Under the pieces are notes generated by a model. It worked only from the letters and a program-made list of their open reading frames with translations, was not told the DNA's origin and did no database searches. A stretch of 22,289 bases of DNA. It comes from a bacterium (GTDB lineage: Bacteria; UBA4055). The stretch spans positions 1-22,289 of the forward strand of contig JAKQBN010000023.1 in assembly GCA_029559475.1 (NCBI GenBank). Direction: 5' to 3'. Position numbers and translations under genes: made by a program. Positions 8,131 to 15,335 of this stretch are shown here, piece after piece (the first letter of the stretch is position 1; the number at the start of each line of letters is the position of its first letter).

Positions 8131-10382
8131 TCATTTTAAAGACGATTTTTTTATTATTAATAGCTTTTTATGTTTTTGAGCTACACGGCGCAACCGTTTC
8201 CGGTCATGTCAGGGATGCTGCTACGAACGAGGCTGTATCCGATGTTAATGTTTTTGTCGAAGGAACAAGGCTCGGATCTGCTACTAATATAAACGGGTAT
8301 TTCGTTATATCGGGAATAAAAGCCGGTAACTACACTATAAAGGCAGAAGCTGTAGGCTATAAGCAGTTCATAGAAGAGATAACCTTAACCGGCGAACAGC
8401 AGAAAAAAATGGAGATCAAGCTCGTTCAGGATGTCATCGAGCTCGAAAGCATAAGCGTAAGCGTCGAGAGCGAGGAGGAGCATAAGGAAGAGGTCATGAA
8501 CATCAGGACCGGGCAGATGAAGCTGAAGCCGAGAGAGATCAAAACTTCAGCAACTTTTATTCAGCCCGATCTGTTCAGGTCGATCCAGACTCTGCCCGGA
8601 GTGGTATCGGTATCGGATTATTCCTCCGGTCTGTATGTTAGGGGCGGTAACAGCGATCACAATCTGATACTGTATGACGAGATCCCCGTTTATAATCCGT
8701 CGCATCTTTTCGGCGTATTCTCAACTTTTATAACTGACGCCTTAAGGGATTCCAAGCTTATAAAATCCGCTTATCCGGCAGAATACGGGGGCAGGCTCGG
8801 TTCCGTTCTGGATATCAGAAGCAGAGACGGTAATAAAGAGCAGTTCGAGGGGAATATTTCAGCGTCGCTGTTCGCAGGCGAATGCGTTTTAACGGGTCCC
8901 GTTTTCGACGGGGGATACCTGATCGCAGCGAGAAGAAGCTATGTCGATCCGATACTTAAAATGCTGGGCGACGAATATCCGTCATACTATTTCTGGGACG
9001 GACAGGGACAGTTGTATCAGGACTTCGGGCCGGATGACAGGCTGATATTCAGCACTTATGCAGGATCGGACAACCTCTCTTTCAGGCAGGTTGACATGGA
9101 TATGTACTGGGGCAACGACACGTATGCGCTGAGGTGGAGGCATGTTTTCTCGCCGAAGCTATATTCAAATTTCAAGCTTTCATTCTCGAGATTTACGCTG
9201 GGAATGGACGCATTCGGAAGTTTCCGCTACGATAACGAGATAAACGATATCAGCCTGAAAAACACAAACGAGTGGTTCATTTCAAACGATCTTGTGCTGA
9301 AAACCGGTATTGAATCACAGAGGTTCTATCTGAAATTCGATGAATCGTTCGGCGAAACTAAGCTGATGGATGTTTCGGGTAGCTATTATATTCATTCAAT
9401 ATTTGCCGATCTGATCAGAAGCTGGGATTCAAAATTCACGCTTAAACCCGGGCTGAGGATCGAATACAATCCTATTCTGAATGACACCTATAAATTTTCG
9501 TTCTCACCAAGGCTGAGCGTTAAGTACATGCTGCCGGACATGAGTTCATTGACTATCAGCGGAGGAAGGTACTATCAGAGCCTTTTTACGGTTCAGCAGG
9601 AGAATCAGTCGCTGCAGATAATGGACAACTGGTTTCCGGTAGATGATACGGTGGATCCAGGGATATGCGACAACGCAGCGCTGTCATACGAATCTACAAG
9701 AAGGATAGGCGGAGGGGATTATAAATTCACAGCAGAGATCTATTATAAATACATGCAGAACCTTCAGAACTGGAAGGAAACCACGTCGGCTACTGACGAT
9801 GTTATCGAAGATATGGAGATCGGAAAATATTTTATCGGCAGCCACGCGCACGCTTATGGCATAGAGCTGATGGCGGAAAGGCAGTTCGGCAGGCTGAACG
9901 GGAACGTTTCATATACTTACGGTAAAGTAAGGAAGACCATAGATGATCCGCTTGAAGATGATGATACTTTCGACGCTCACTGGGATATTCCGCACAGCTT
10001 TAAATCGTCAGTAAATTTCCACCTGAATAAAAAATGGAGCTTCGGTTCGGTAATTACTTACAGCACAGGAAGGCCATACACTGAAAATACAGGTTATTAT
10101 ACTGAAATATATGAGGACGGCAGCGAGGAGATAATAGCTATAAAGGGTAAGAGGAACAGAATGCGCTATCCGGATTATTTCAGGTGGGACATCAGCGTTA
10201 ACTATACATGGTTCTACAAGAACGGCTCGAAGCTGCTTCTGAACACGAGCGTTCTGAATGTTACTGACAGAGAGAACATTCAGTCTTATATTTACGATCA
10301 GCGCGAGGATGACAGGGTCGTTAAGGATGTTTTCCCGATGCTTCCTATACTTCCTTCGGTGCGTTTAAGCTATACATTTTAA
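8127..10382 (+). CDS. TonB-dependent receptor with carboxypeptidase-regulatory-like domain
   Basis: A 751-aa outer-membrane receptor. Residues 1 to about 21 form a signal peptide (MIILKTIFLLLIAFYVF, cleavage likely near HGA). A CarboxypepD_reg-like beta domain follows (about 22-105, SGHVRDAATNEAVSDVNVF, then GYFVISGIKAGNYTIKAEAVGY). Next is a plug with IQTLPGVVSVSDYSSGLYVRGG and YPAEYGGRLGSVLDIRSRDG, then the barrel ending in SVRLSYTF with a terminal Phe. This layout is typical of FCB-group receptors and is somewhat short compared with SusC. I start at ATG 8127, which overlaps the previous stop by ATGA; an in-frame GTG at 8103 would put charged residues before the signal peptide. The ligand is unknown. 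The lipoprotein that follows is a likely partner. Confidence 0.93.
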   Translation: MIILKTIFLLLIAFYVFELHGATVSGHVRDAATNEAVSDVNVFVEGTRLGSATNINGYFVISGIKAGNYTIKAEAVGYKQFIEEITLTGEQQKKMEIKLVQDVIELESISVSVESEEEHKEEVMNIRTGQMKLKPREIKTSATFIQPDLFRSIQTLPGVVSVSDYSSGLYVRGGNSDHNLILYDEIPVYNPSHLFGVFSTFITDALRDSKLIKSAYPAEYGGRLGSVLDIRSRDGNKEQFEGNISASLFAGECVLTGPVFDGGYLIAARRSYVDPILKMLGDEYPSYYFWDGQGQLYQDFGPDDRLIFSTYAGSDNLSFRQVDMDMYWGNDTYALRWRHVFSPKLYSNFKLSFSRFTLGMDAFGSFRYDNEINDISLKNTNEWFISNDLVLKTGIESQRFYLKFDESFGETKLMDVSGSYYIHSIFADLIRSWDSKFTLKPGLRIEYNPILNDTYKFSFSPRLSVKYMLPDMSSLTISGGRYYQSLFTVQQENQSLQIMDNWFPVDDTVDPGICDNAALSYESTRRIGGGDYKFTAEIYYKYMQNLQNWKETTSATDDVIEDMEIGKYFIGSHAHAYGIELMAERQFGRLNGNVSYTYGKVRKTIDDPLEDDDTFDAHWDIPHSFKSSVNFHLNKKWSFGSVITYSTGRPYTENTGYYTEIYEDGSEEIIAIKGKRNRMRYPDYFRWDISVNYTWFYKNGSKLLLNTSVLNVTDRENIQSYIYDQREDDRVVKDVFPMLPILPSVRLSYTF

Positions 10383-10391
10383 GGATGATCT

Positions 10392-11360
10392 ATGGAAAAG
10401 GCTTTTAAAATACTGGTTATTTGCGCAGCGGCAGCATGGCTTATATCTTCATGCGAAAGCAGCGATTCGGCCGGCTATAAAGAGAAAATGACGCTTTTCT
10501 GTTACGCGAAAGCAGATTCGACGATCGACAGCCTGTTTCTTATGCGAACGGGAGATGTGAATGAATCTATCAGCCTGAATTCTCTCGGTATTTCAGGCGC
10601 TGCCGTCGTTCTTTTTGAAAAATCTGCTGAGGATTATGCGTATTCAGTTGTCGATACGCTTCACGAGTATTCCGAAAGGCCGGGGATTTATTATCTGGCC
10701 GAGAATGAATTCCCCGGAGGCTTCAAGACCGGATATTTCTATAAAATTGAAGCTGAGCATTCCGATCACGGTCACGTTTATGCAGAGACCGTCTGTCCGC
10801 CCGAGCTTGATGATATATTAGTTAGAAATTACAAAACCGGGCAGGAAATGGTAGCGATGCAGGTCGATCCGGCTGCTTCAGATACAGTTTATTACAGAAG
10901 AGGCAAGGGCTTTGACGATGTTAAACTGATCACCTGTTCTTTCGATTCACTATCTATCATACTTGACGGAAGAATAGCTTCCTACAGACTCGTGCCTGAT
11001 GATATTTGCCGGACGGATACTTCGTTCTGGCTTGAAGACACGACTGAAACGGTATGGGAGGATTATCCGACTGAGACCCAGATATTCAAGGACAGGGAAA
11101 AGTACGGATCGGATTTTTTTGAATATTACATACGCAGTATTTCTATCAACTGGTACGCGCTCTACCATTCCGGGATACATACGCTTGTTCTGTCTTCATG
11201 CGACAAGGTTTTCAGATCTTATATGGAAACGGTTTACGGCGGTGAGGAAAGATATTCTAATGTCGTAAACGGTCTTGGGCTTTTTTCGCTTTCAAATTCT
11301 TCATCCGTCAGGAGCAGGTACAGAGTGTATGTAAAATCACTTGAGAACAAGTACCCGTGA
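10392..11360 (+). CDS. DUF4249-like lipoprotein, partner of the TonB receptor
   Basis: A 322-aa protein with a lipoprotein signal: MEKAFKILVICAAAAWLISS then Cys21 (lipobox LISSC). The mature part is beta-rich and has no catalytic motif I recognise. Features such as SGAAVVLFEKSAEDYAYSVV, PGIYYLAENEFPGGFKTG and a FYKIEAEHSDH segment followed by a Pro break resemble DUF4249 lipoproteins. Those are commonly encoded directly after TonB receptors in Bacteroidetes and are presumed to sit on the outer membrane. It starts 9 nt after the receptor stop with AAGGA as SD and ends the operon. The stop codon TGA at 11358 is also the first base-paired triplet of the structured element that follows. The family assignment is moderate; lipoprotein and receptor partner are better supported. 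Confidence 0.66.
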   Translation: MEKAFKILVICAAAAWLISSCESSDSAGYKEKMTLFCYAKADSTIDSLFLMRTGDVNESISLNSLGISGAAVVLFEKSAEDYAYSVVDTLHEYSERPGIYYLAENEFPGGFKTGYFYKIEAEHSDHGHVYAETVCPPELDDILVRNYKTGQEMVAMQVDPAASDTVYYRRGKGFDDVKLITCSFDSLSIILDGRIASYRLVPDDICRTDTSFWLEDTTETVWEDYPTETQIFKDREKYGSDFFEYYIRSISINWYALYHSGIHTLVLSSCDKVFRSYMETVYGGEERYSNVVNGLGLFSLSNSSSVRSRYRVYVKSLENKYP

Positions 11361-11496
11361 TAATACCCATATATAACATCCTCCAGATCACATTTTGAGG
11401 CATTAATTTTATTATGGATTTGAACTGAATCGTACCGGCAGGCAAAGATGGTTAGAAAATATGATCTTCCGGATTTATATAAGGGTATATTTATCA
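11358..11496. repeat. Long imperfect inverted-repeat element, copy 1
   Basis: The arm 11358-11396 pairs with 11456-11496. In order the matched blocks are TGATAA, TACCC, TATATAA, ATCC, AGATCA and ATTTT, interrupted by short bulges or mismatches, about 33 pairs over some 40 positions. The 59-nt region between the arms includes CATTAAT, GATTTGAA and CGTACCGGCAGGCAAAGA followed by TGGT. This core is shared with copy 2, 147 bp downstream, while the arms differ. Its left arm begins on the stop codon of the lipoprotein gene. The active strand is not certain. It could be a structured RNA, a 3'-UTR element or an interspersed DNA repeat. Confidence 0.8.
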
Positions 11497-11511
11497 TAAT
11501 TGGGTTATATA

Positions 11512-11631
11512 TTTGCACATATAATTCTTCAAAACGGATTTTAAAACATTAATAGTTAAGTAGATATGAAAATGGCGCGTACCTGCAGGTAAAGACGGTA
11601 GAAAATCCGTTCCTCAAAATATATGTGCAAA
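11512..11631. repeat. Long imperfect inverted-repeat element, copy 2
   Basis: TTTGCACATATA (11512-11523) pairs perfectly with TATATGTGCAAA (11620-11631), and AACGGATTTT (11533-11542) with AAAATCCGTT (11602-11611). The 8-9 nt between the two helices are unpaired. The interior has CATTAAT, GATATGAA and CGTACCTGCAGGTAAAGA followed by CGGTAG, aligning with copy 1 over about 65 nt. The palindrome ACCTGCAGGT (11581-11590) could form a small inner hairpin. It ends about 25 nt before the -35 box of the tRNA promoter. It is the same kind of element as copy 1 with different, but still complementary, stems. Confidence 0.8.
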
Positions 11632-11655
11632 CATAAATGAATATGATTAATCAAA

Positions 11656-11684
11656 TTGACTTGAATATATAAAAACCTTATATT
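11656..11684 (+). promoter_or_regulatory. Sigma70-type promoter of the tRNA pair
   Basis: TTGACT (11656-11661), 17-nt spacer, TATATT (11679-11684). Transcription should begin near 11691, about 14 nt before the 5' end of tRNA-Ser. Together with the terminator at 11881-11910 this defines a two-tRNA transcript. Confidence 0.75.
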
Positions 11685-11704
11685 TACCGCTCCGAAACAA
11701 AAAC

Positions 11705-11788
11705 GGAGACGTGGCCGAGCGGCTTAAGGCGCACGCCTGGAAAGCGTGTTTCCGCAAGGAAACGTGGGTTCGAATCCCACCGTCTCCG
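11705..11788 (+). tRNA. tRNA-Ser (anticodon GGA)
   Basis: The sequence folds as a class II tRNA. The acceptor stem is GGAGACG/CGTCTCC with discriminator G at 11788, and the D-arm has GGCCGAGCGG. The anticodon stem is CACGC/GCGTG around the loop CTGGAAA, giving anticodon GGA. A long variable arm (TTCC/GGAA around GCAA) and a T-arm (GTGGG/CCCAC with TTCGAAT) complete it. The CCA end is not encoded (GCAT follows), so it must be added after transcription. It reads UCC/UCU serine codons. Confidence 0.96.
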
Positions 11789-11803
11789 CATCGAAATAGA
11801 CTT

Positions 11804-11877
11804 GTACCCATAGCTCAATTGGATAGAGTACCTGGCTACGAACCAGGCGGTTGGGGGTTCGATTCCCTCTGGGTATA
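11804..11877 (+). tRNA. tRNA-Arg (anticodon ACG)
   Basis: Acceptor stem GTACCCA/TGGGTAT (first pair G-U), D-arm TAGCTCAATTGGATAGAG, anticodon stem CCTGG/CCAGG around the loop CTACGAA, giving anticodon ACG. The T-arm has GGGTTCGATTCCC and the discriminator is A at 11877. CCA is not encoded. The first anticodon base would normally be edited to inosine to read CGU/CGC/CGA, which requires a TadA-type deaminase encoded elsewhere. It lies 15 nt after tRNA-Ser on the same transcript. Confidence 0.96.
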
Positions 11878-11880
11878 TAA

Positions 11881-11910
11881 AAAAAAACGGCTGATTAGCC
11901 GTTTTTTATT
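11881..11910. terminator. Bidirectional intrinsic terminator
   Basis: ACGGCT (11887-11892), loop GATT, AGCCGT (11897-11902), flanked by an A-run and a T-run that also pair, giving an 11-bp stem. Because it has A's on the left and T's on the right it can end both the tRNA transcript (plus) and the permease transcript (minus, stop at 11929). Confidence 0.92.
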
Positions 11911-11928
11911 TATACAAACACAAAGACC

Positions 11929-13242
11929 CTATCCCTCTTCGAGAGGTTTGCCTTCATCAGTGTCCTGGTAAGCCGCGTATATTTTATATGATATGAACAG
12001 GCAGACACCGGCCAGTATAACACCGAGGCCGAATACGCCGTAAAAACCGAGTGTTAAGCTGAGAAGTCCGGCAGCCAACGGAATGATTATCTTAGCGATC
12101 TGGATAAGCTTTGTATATATCATCATATTCGACCTCTGCTCGTTCGGGGACGCGAAATAGGATATAAAACTCTTGATCGAATTGTCGAAAAGTGTCGTAA
12201 GACCGTATAGAGCAAGAATTGCCAGAAGAACATATTTCATAAAGGAGTTCTCGTCAATAAAAGGTGCTTCGCATAAAAGCAGGACTGCGAAAAATACCAG
12301 AGTAACAATATAACGTATCTTCATCGTAAGATCTTCACCTTTATTCTTCATGATCTCAGTAGCTTTTCCTTTCAGAAAAAATATCAGACCTGAATGCAAT
12401 AGGAAGATAAGACCGATTAATCCGAGGCTCAGCTTAAATTTATCAACAAGAAAAAACGCCCCGAAATATATCATGATGATATTAACCGCAGCAGTACAGA
12501 AAGTCAGAATGTAGAAATTAAAGAATTTACCTCGGATAATAAGCTCTACATTTTCCTTTAATGCTTTTGCCGCAGCTGCCTTCTTTGAGCTCATGATGCC
12601 TATAACGATAAGCGGAAGACCGATCAGGGGATAAAGGACATAATAGCTGATATCTGCAGAGCTTCCGTCAGCGAGAGCAATGTTCATAGGTATAAATCCG
12701 ATTATCGTAACTACCATATAACCAGCCGCGGTTCCCAGGAGACAGTAGGCGGAGATCTTGCTCATTATCAGCGATGTGGCTGAACTTTCCGTACTGTGTT
12801 TTACTAGAGAGTCTCTCGTTTTTTCAAAATATTCGATGCTCAGAGAAAGTATGAATGCGAATATCGCAAGATTTACGGCAAAGCTGCTGATACTGCTGCC
12901 GAACATAGAATATAAGGCTCCGAATATCGGATTTTCAGATTCCGCAAAAGCCGATAGAAGAATTCCTGTGCCTGCCATGGCAATAAGAATTCCTAACAGC
13001 CGCGATTCTGATATGTATGAAAGAAGGAACGAGATTATAAACCCGAATATAACAGCAGTTTCGTTAACGGTCAGGATCAGGCCGAAGTCTAAAGCTTTGA
13101 GCCCGAGTTTTTCAGCTCCAAAATTCATTAATGACGCTATCCATCCTGCTGCGCCGAAACATGCAAGGAAAGAAAGGTTGGCCGCAATTTTGATCTTCAT
13201 GTCTGTTTTGTCGTCAAAAGTGAAAAAACTGAATAAGCTCAT
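11929..13242 (-). CDS. MFS-like multi-pass permease
   Basis: A 437-aa protein with about 11-12 hydrophobic segments and a polar stretch in the middle (SSKKAAAAKALKENVEL, about 217-233), consistent with the major facilitator fold. No sequence motif tells its substrate. It is distinct from the other MFS protein in the window. The ATG at 13242 is only 3 nt after the stop of the cyclic-nucleotide-binding gene, with AGGA as SD inside the end of that gene, so the two are translationally coupled. The transcript ends at the bidirectional terminator at 11881-11910. Coupling suggests that the nucleotide-binding protein controls, or works with, this transporter, which is an inference. Confidence 0.8.
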   Translation of the reverse strand: MSLFSFFTFDDKTDMKIKIAANLSFLACFGAAGWIASLMNFGAEKLGLKALDFGLILTVNETAVIFGFIISFLLSYISESRLLGILIAMAGTGILLSAFAESENPIFGALYSMFGSSISSFAVNLAIFAFILSLSIEYFEKTRDSLVKHSTESSATSLIMSKISAYCLLGTAAGYMVVTIIGFIPMNIALADGSSADISYYVLYPLIGLPLIVIGIMSSKKAAAAKALKENVELIIRGKFFNFYILTFCTAAVNIIMIYFGAFFLVDKFKLSLGLIGLIFLLHSGLIFFLKGKATEIMKNKGEDLTMKIRYIVTLVFFAVLLLCEAPFIDENSFMKYVLLAILALYGLTTLFDNSIKSFISYFASPNEQRSNMMIYTKLIQIAKIIIPLAAGLLSLTLGFYGVFGLGVILAGVCLFISYKIYAAYQDTDEGKPLEEG

Positions 13243-13245
13243 AGG

Positions 13246-14112
13246 TTATTCCTGTTTTTTAAATACAATGATTTTCTTGCCGTTGTCATCAAAGCCGAAT
13301 TCAAGTGTAGAATTATCGGAGTAAAGGCTAAGTTTATGATTTATCTCTTCAAGGGCTGTACCGAGTTTTTCGATCTCGGCTGATACTTTCCCGTTACCGT
13401 CATCATGTATCATATCCTTAAGGTTTCCAAAAGCGTCGACTGCGTTCTTTATAGTTTCGGCGAAATCATAATTAACTGAGTTGACCATCGTAAGGATCGT
13501 TTCAACTATCGCCGCCCGTTTAATCTCTTTCTGGTTCTGTACGAGTTCCTGATTCTTTTTCTCGAATTCCTTCTGAGATTTTAGAAGTTCAGTTGTTCTC
13601 ATCGAATTCTCAAGCTGAAGCTCGTAAAGCTTCTTATATTTGCTTGATTCATTTGCGGCTCTTATTGAAGTTTCTCCGAGCCTTTCAGCGATAGTCTTAC
13701 CGAGGTTCTTTTGTATTCCCGGAATGATCTCGTATATCTTATAAAAGTCGTCAGTATTAACAAAAATGATTTTGCATATTTCGCTGAAGCAGTAAACATT
13801 TGCGGCTCTTTTTTTGTTGCTGACGAGAGCAAGTTCTCCGACGAACTCGTTCTTGCTGCAGTAATTGAGAATTACTTCTTTATTCTCTTCATCAGAAGCA
13901 GTATCTTTCATAGTCGATTTTGTGATAGATACCGAACCTTTCAGGATCAGATAAATACCGTCGGGATCTGCGTTCTGGGCTATTATAAGATCGCCTTTTT
14001 TATATTCACGCATCTGAAAAAGCGAATCATTCAGTTTCTGCAGTTCTTCAGCAGGTATATTCTCGAAGAGAAGATTCTTGCTGAGGTATTCCATTATTTT
14101 ATCGGAAAGCAT
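13246..14112 (-). CDS. Cyclic-nucleotide-binding domain protein with coiled coil, no DNA-binding domain
   Basis: A 288-aa protein. Residues 1 to about 135 form a cNMP-binding domain: FENIPAEELQKLNDSLFQM, YKKGDLIIAQNADPDGIYLI, and a phosphate-binding cassette VGELALVSNKKRAANVY. The last keeps the Glu (93) and Arg (102) that hold the cyclic phosphate and ribose. Residues about 150-205 are a charged coiled coil, followed by a helical segment (IVETILTMVNSVNYDFAETIKNAVDAF). That segment vaguely resembles a histidine-kinase dimerisation helix but has no phospho-accepting His that I can see. There is no helix-turn-helix, so it is not a CRP/FNR activator. It starts at ATG 14112, behind a promoter at 14145-14173, and is coupled to the permease that follows. 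Confidence 0.85.
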   Translation of the reverse strand: MLSDKIMEYLSKNLLFENIPAEELQKLNDSLFQMREYKKGDLIIAQNADPDGIYLILKGSVSITKSTMKDTASDEENKEVILNYCSKNEFVGELALVSNKKRAANVYCFSEICKIIFVNTDDFYKIYEIIPGIQKNLGKTIAERLGETSIRAANESSKYKKLYELQLENSMRTTELLKSQKEFEKKNQELVQNQKEIKRAAIVETILTMVNSVNYDFAETIKNAVDAFGNLKDMIHDDGNGKVSAEIEKLGTALEEINHKLSLYSDNSTLEFGFDDNGKKIIVFKKQE

Positions 14113-14144
14113 TTTACCCGCATAATTAATTACGCTGTGAGTAT

Positions 14145-14173
14145 AAATTAACGAATATCATACTAAAAATCAA
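14145..14173 (-). promoter_or_regulatory. Probable sigma70-type promoter of the cNMP-binding protein/permease operon
   Basis: Minus strand: TTGATT (14168-14173), 17-nt spacer, TAATTT (14145-14150). The leader would be about 25-30 nt. The -10 is weaker than in the other promoters of this window. The plus-strand gene at 14251 must have its own promoter in the same gap; TATTAT at 14221-14226 is a candidate -10 but I see no good -35 for it. Confidence 0.5.
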
Positions 14174-14250
14174 CATTTTAATTTCATACTTTCGGATTAA
14201 TATAAATCTGATTAAATTTGTATTATTGAAAAATTAAAACGGAGACGGTT

Positions 14251-15321
14251 TTGAATAAGATAATATTGATCCTGACGCTTTTTAGCCTTTCAGCATACTC
14301 ACAGAAAAGCAGCGATTACGAGAACTACTATGAATATTATGATAATTTTAATTATGAAAACATTACTGCATTATCTGCGTACACCGGCAATTATCTTTTC
14401 GGATTTCTGCCCGTTGATATTGATAATATTGATACTAAAGTGAAACTTATCGTCTCTTTATCACCTTTTGTTAAGCAGGCGGGAGATGAGTACGGCTGGA
14501 ACGCTATCGAAAACGGTGAAAGCGTCGATATGCTCAAAAATTTCAGCGCTGTCTGGAACCACAAAAAAGAATTCATGCCGTTCATATCGTATTATACTCC
14601 TTATAAATCCGTGTTAAAATTCGGCGAAGAAAGAGAGATGGTAAAAAAAACGGACGCTATAACTGTCGGTGTGATATCTGAATTAAAAAAGCATCAGGTC
14701 GCTATGGGACTGGATATGCTGATGTCGTCCTATTATGAAGATCAGAATGATAACGGCGGAGAATACGAGTTCAGGCGCGGAGGCTTTTCTGCCAGAATAC
14801 TTATAAATATGAAAGTTAATAAAAGATCTTCGATGTTTTTTTCAGCTTCTTCCCCGGTATATTTGGATTTCGACATTGATGACAGGGACGAAGGCAAATT
14901 CCACGGTGAATTCTTCGAGAAAATGAACGCGTCCGCAGGATTTAATTATAAATTCAGGGACTATTACGGTGTCTATTCTCTTGTGTACAGGAATTACGAC
15001 AAGTTTTACAGCAATGAAGACGGGAAGCAGGTCACATATCCCTGGGTGATCGAACATAATTTTGTATTCGGTTATAACTTCGATAAAAATCTAAAAGTTT
15101 CGGTCGACTATCAGCTCCTGCCTTCTGTTTTCACAGACAATTTCAATGACAGCTACGGAGTAGAGATCGGCGATACATACAGACATACTTTCGGAATTTT
15201 CGCAGGGGTTAATCTCGGAAATTTCACTCTTAACGCAAGATATGCGGACAGTAAACTGATGTCTGAAAAATCTCTGGCCAGAACTTATTTTCAGGCTGAT
15301 CTGATCTACAATATTAGGTGA
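14251..15321 (+). CDS. Predicted outer-membrane beta-barrel protein
   Basis: A 356-aa protein starting at TTG 14251, with GGAG 6 nt upstream. It has a signal peptide (MNKIILILTLFSLSAYS, cleavage near residue 17). The mature part opens with a Tyr-rich acidic stretch (DYENYYEYYDNFNYEN) and then shows alternating hydrophobic/polar strands rich in Tyr and Phe, such as AVWNHKKEFMPFISYYTPYKS, RSSMFFSASSPVYLDFDI, KVSVDYQLLPSVF and NFTLNARYADSKLM. It ends YFQADLIYNIR, so there is no terminal Phe. I do not recognise a family; porin-like or membrane-bound barrel is inferred from the strand pattern. It precedes the TGS-uridine kinase gene by 14 nt and is probably co-transcribed, though no functional link is evident. 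Confidence 0.66.
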   Translation: MNKIILILTLFSLSAYSQKSSDYENYYEYYDNFNYENITALSAYTGNYLFGFLPVDIDNIDTKVKLIVSLSPFVKQAGDEYGWNAIENGESVDMLKNFSAVWNHKKEFMPFISYYTPYKSVLKFGEEREMVKKTDAITVGVISELKKHQVAMGLDMLMSSYYEDQNDNGGEYEFRRGGFSARILINMKVNKRSSMFFSASSPVYLDFDIDDRDEGKFHGEFFEKMNASAGFNYKFRDYYGVYSLVYRNYDKFYSNEDGKQVTYPWVIEHNFVFGYNFDKNLKVSVDYQLLPSVFTDNFNDSYGVEIGDTYRHTFGIFAGVNLGNFTLNARYADSKLMSEKSLARTYFQADLIYNIR

Positions 15322-15335
15322 GAAGGGGAACTAAG

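Noticed and set aside
11358-11496. Ordinary terminator of the lipoprotein operon
   Set aside because: The stem encloses about 59 nt and is not followed by a T-run; it may slow polymerase but is not a standard intrinsic terminator.
11234-11518. Minus-strand open frame of 94 codons
   Set aside because: It crosses the end of the lipoprotein gene antisense and the structured copy 1; no SD and no protein-like pattern outside the repeat core.
11358-11631. Integron attC sites or CRISPR repeats
   Set aside because: attC sites keep their outer GTTRRRY/RYYYAAC ends, which are absent here, and the conserved part is the core rather than the ends. Two units with unlike stems and 147-bp spacing do not fit CRISPR.
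11711-11971. Plus-strand open frame of 86 codons
   Set aside because: It runs through both tRNA genes and the terminator; the tRNAs explain the sequence.
12758-13324. Plus-strand open frame of 188 codons
   Set aside because: Antisense to the permease and to the end of the cNMP-binding gene; composition is the complement of membrane helices.
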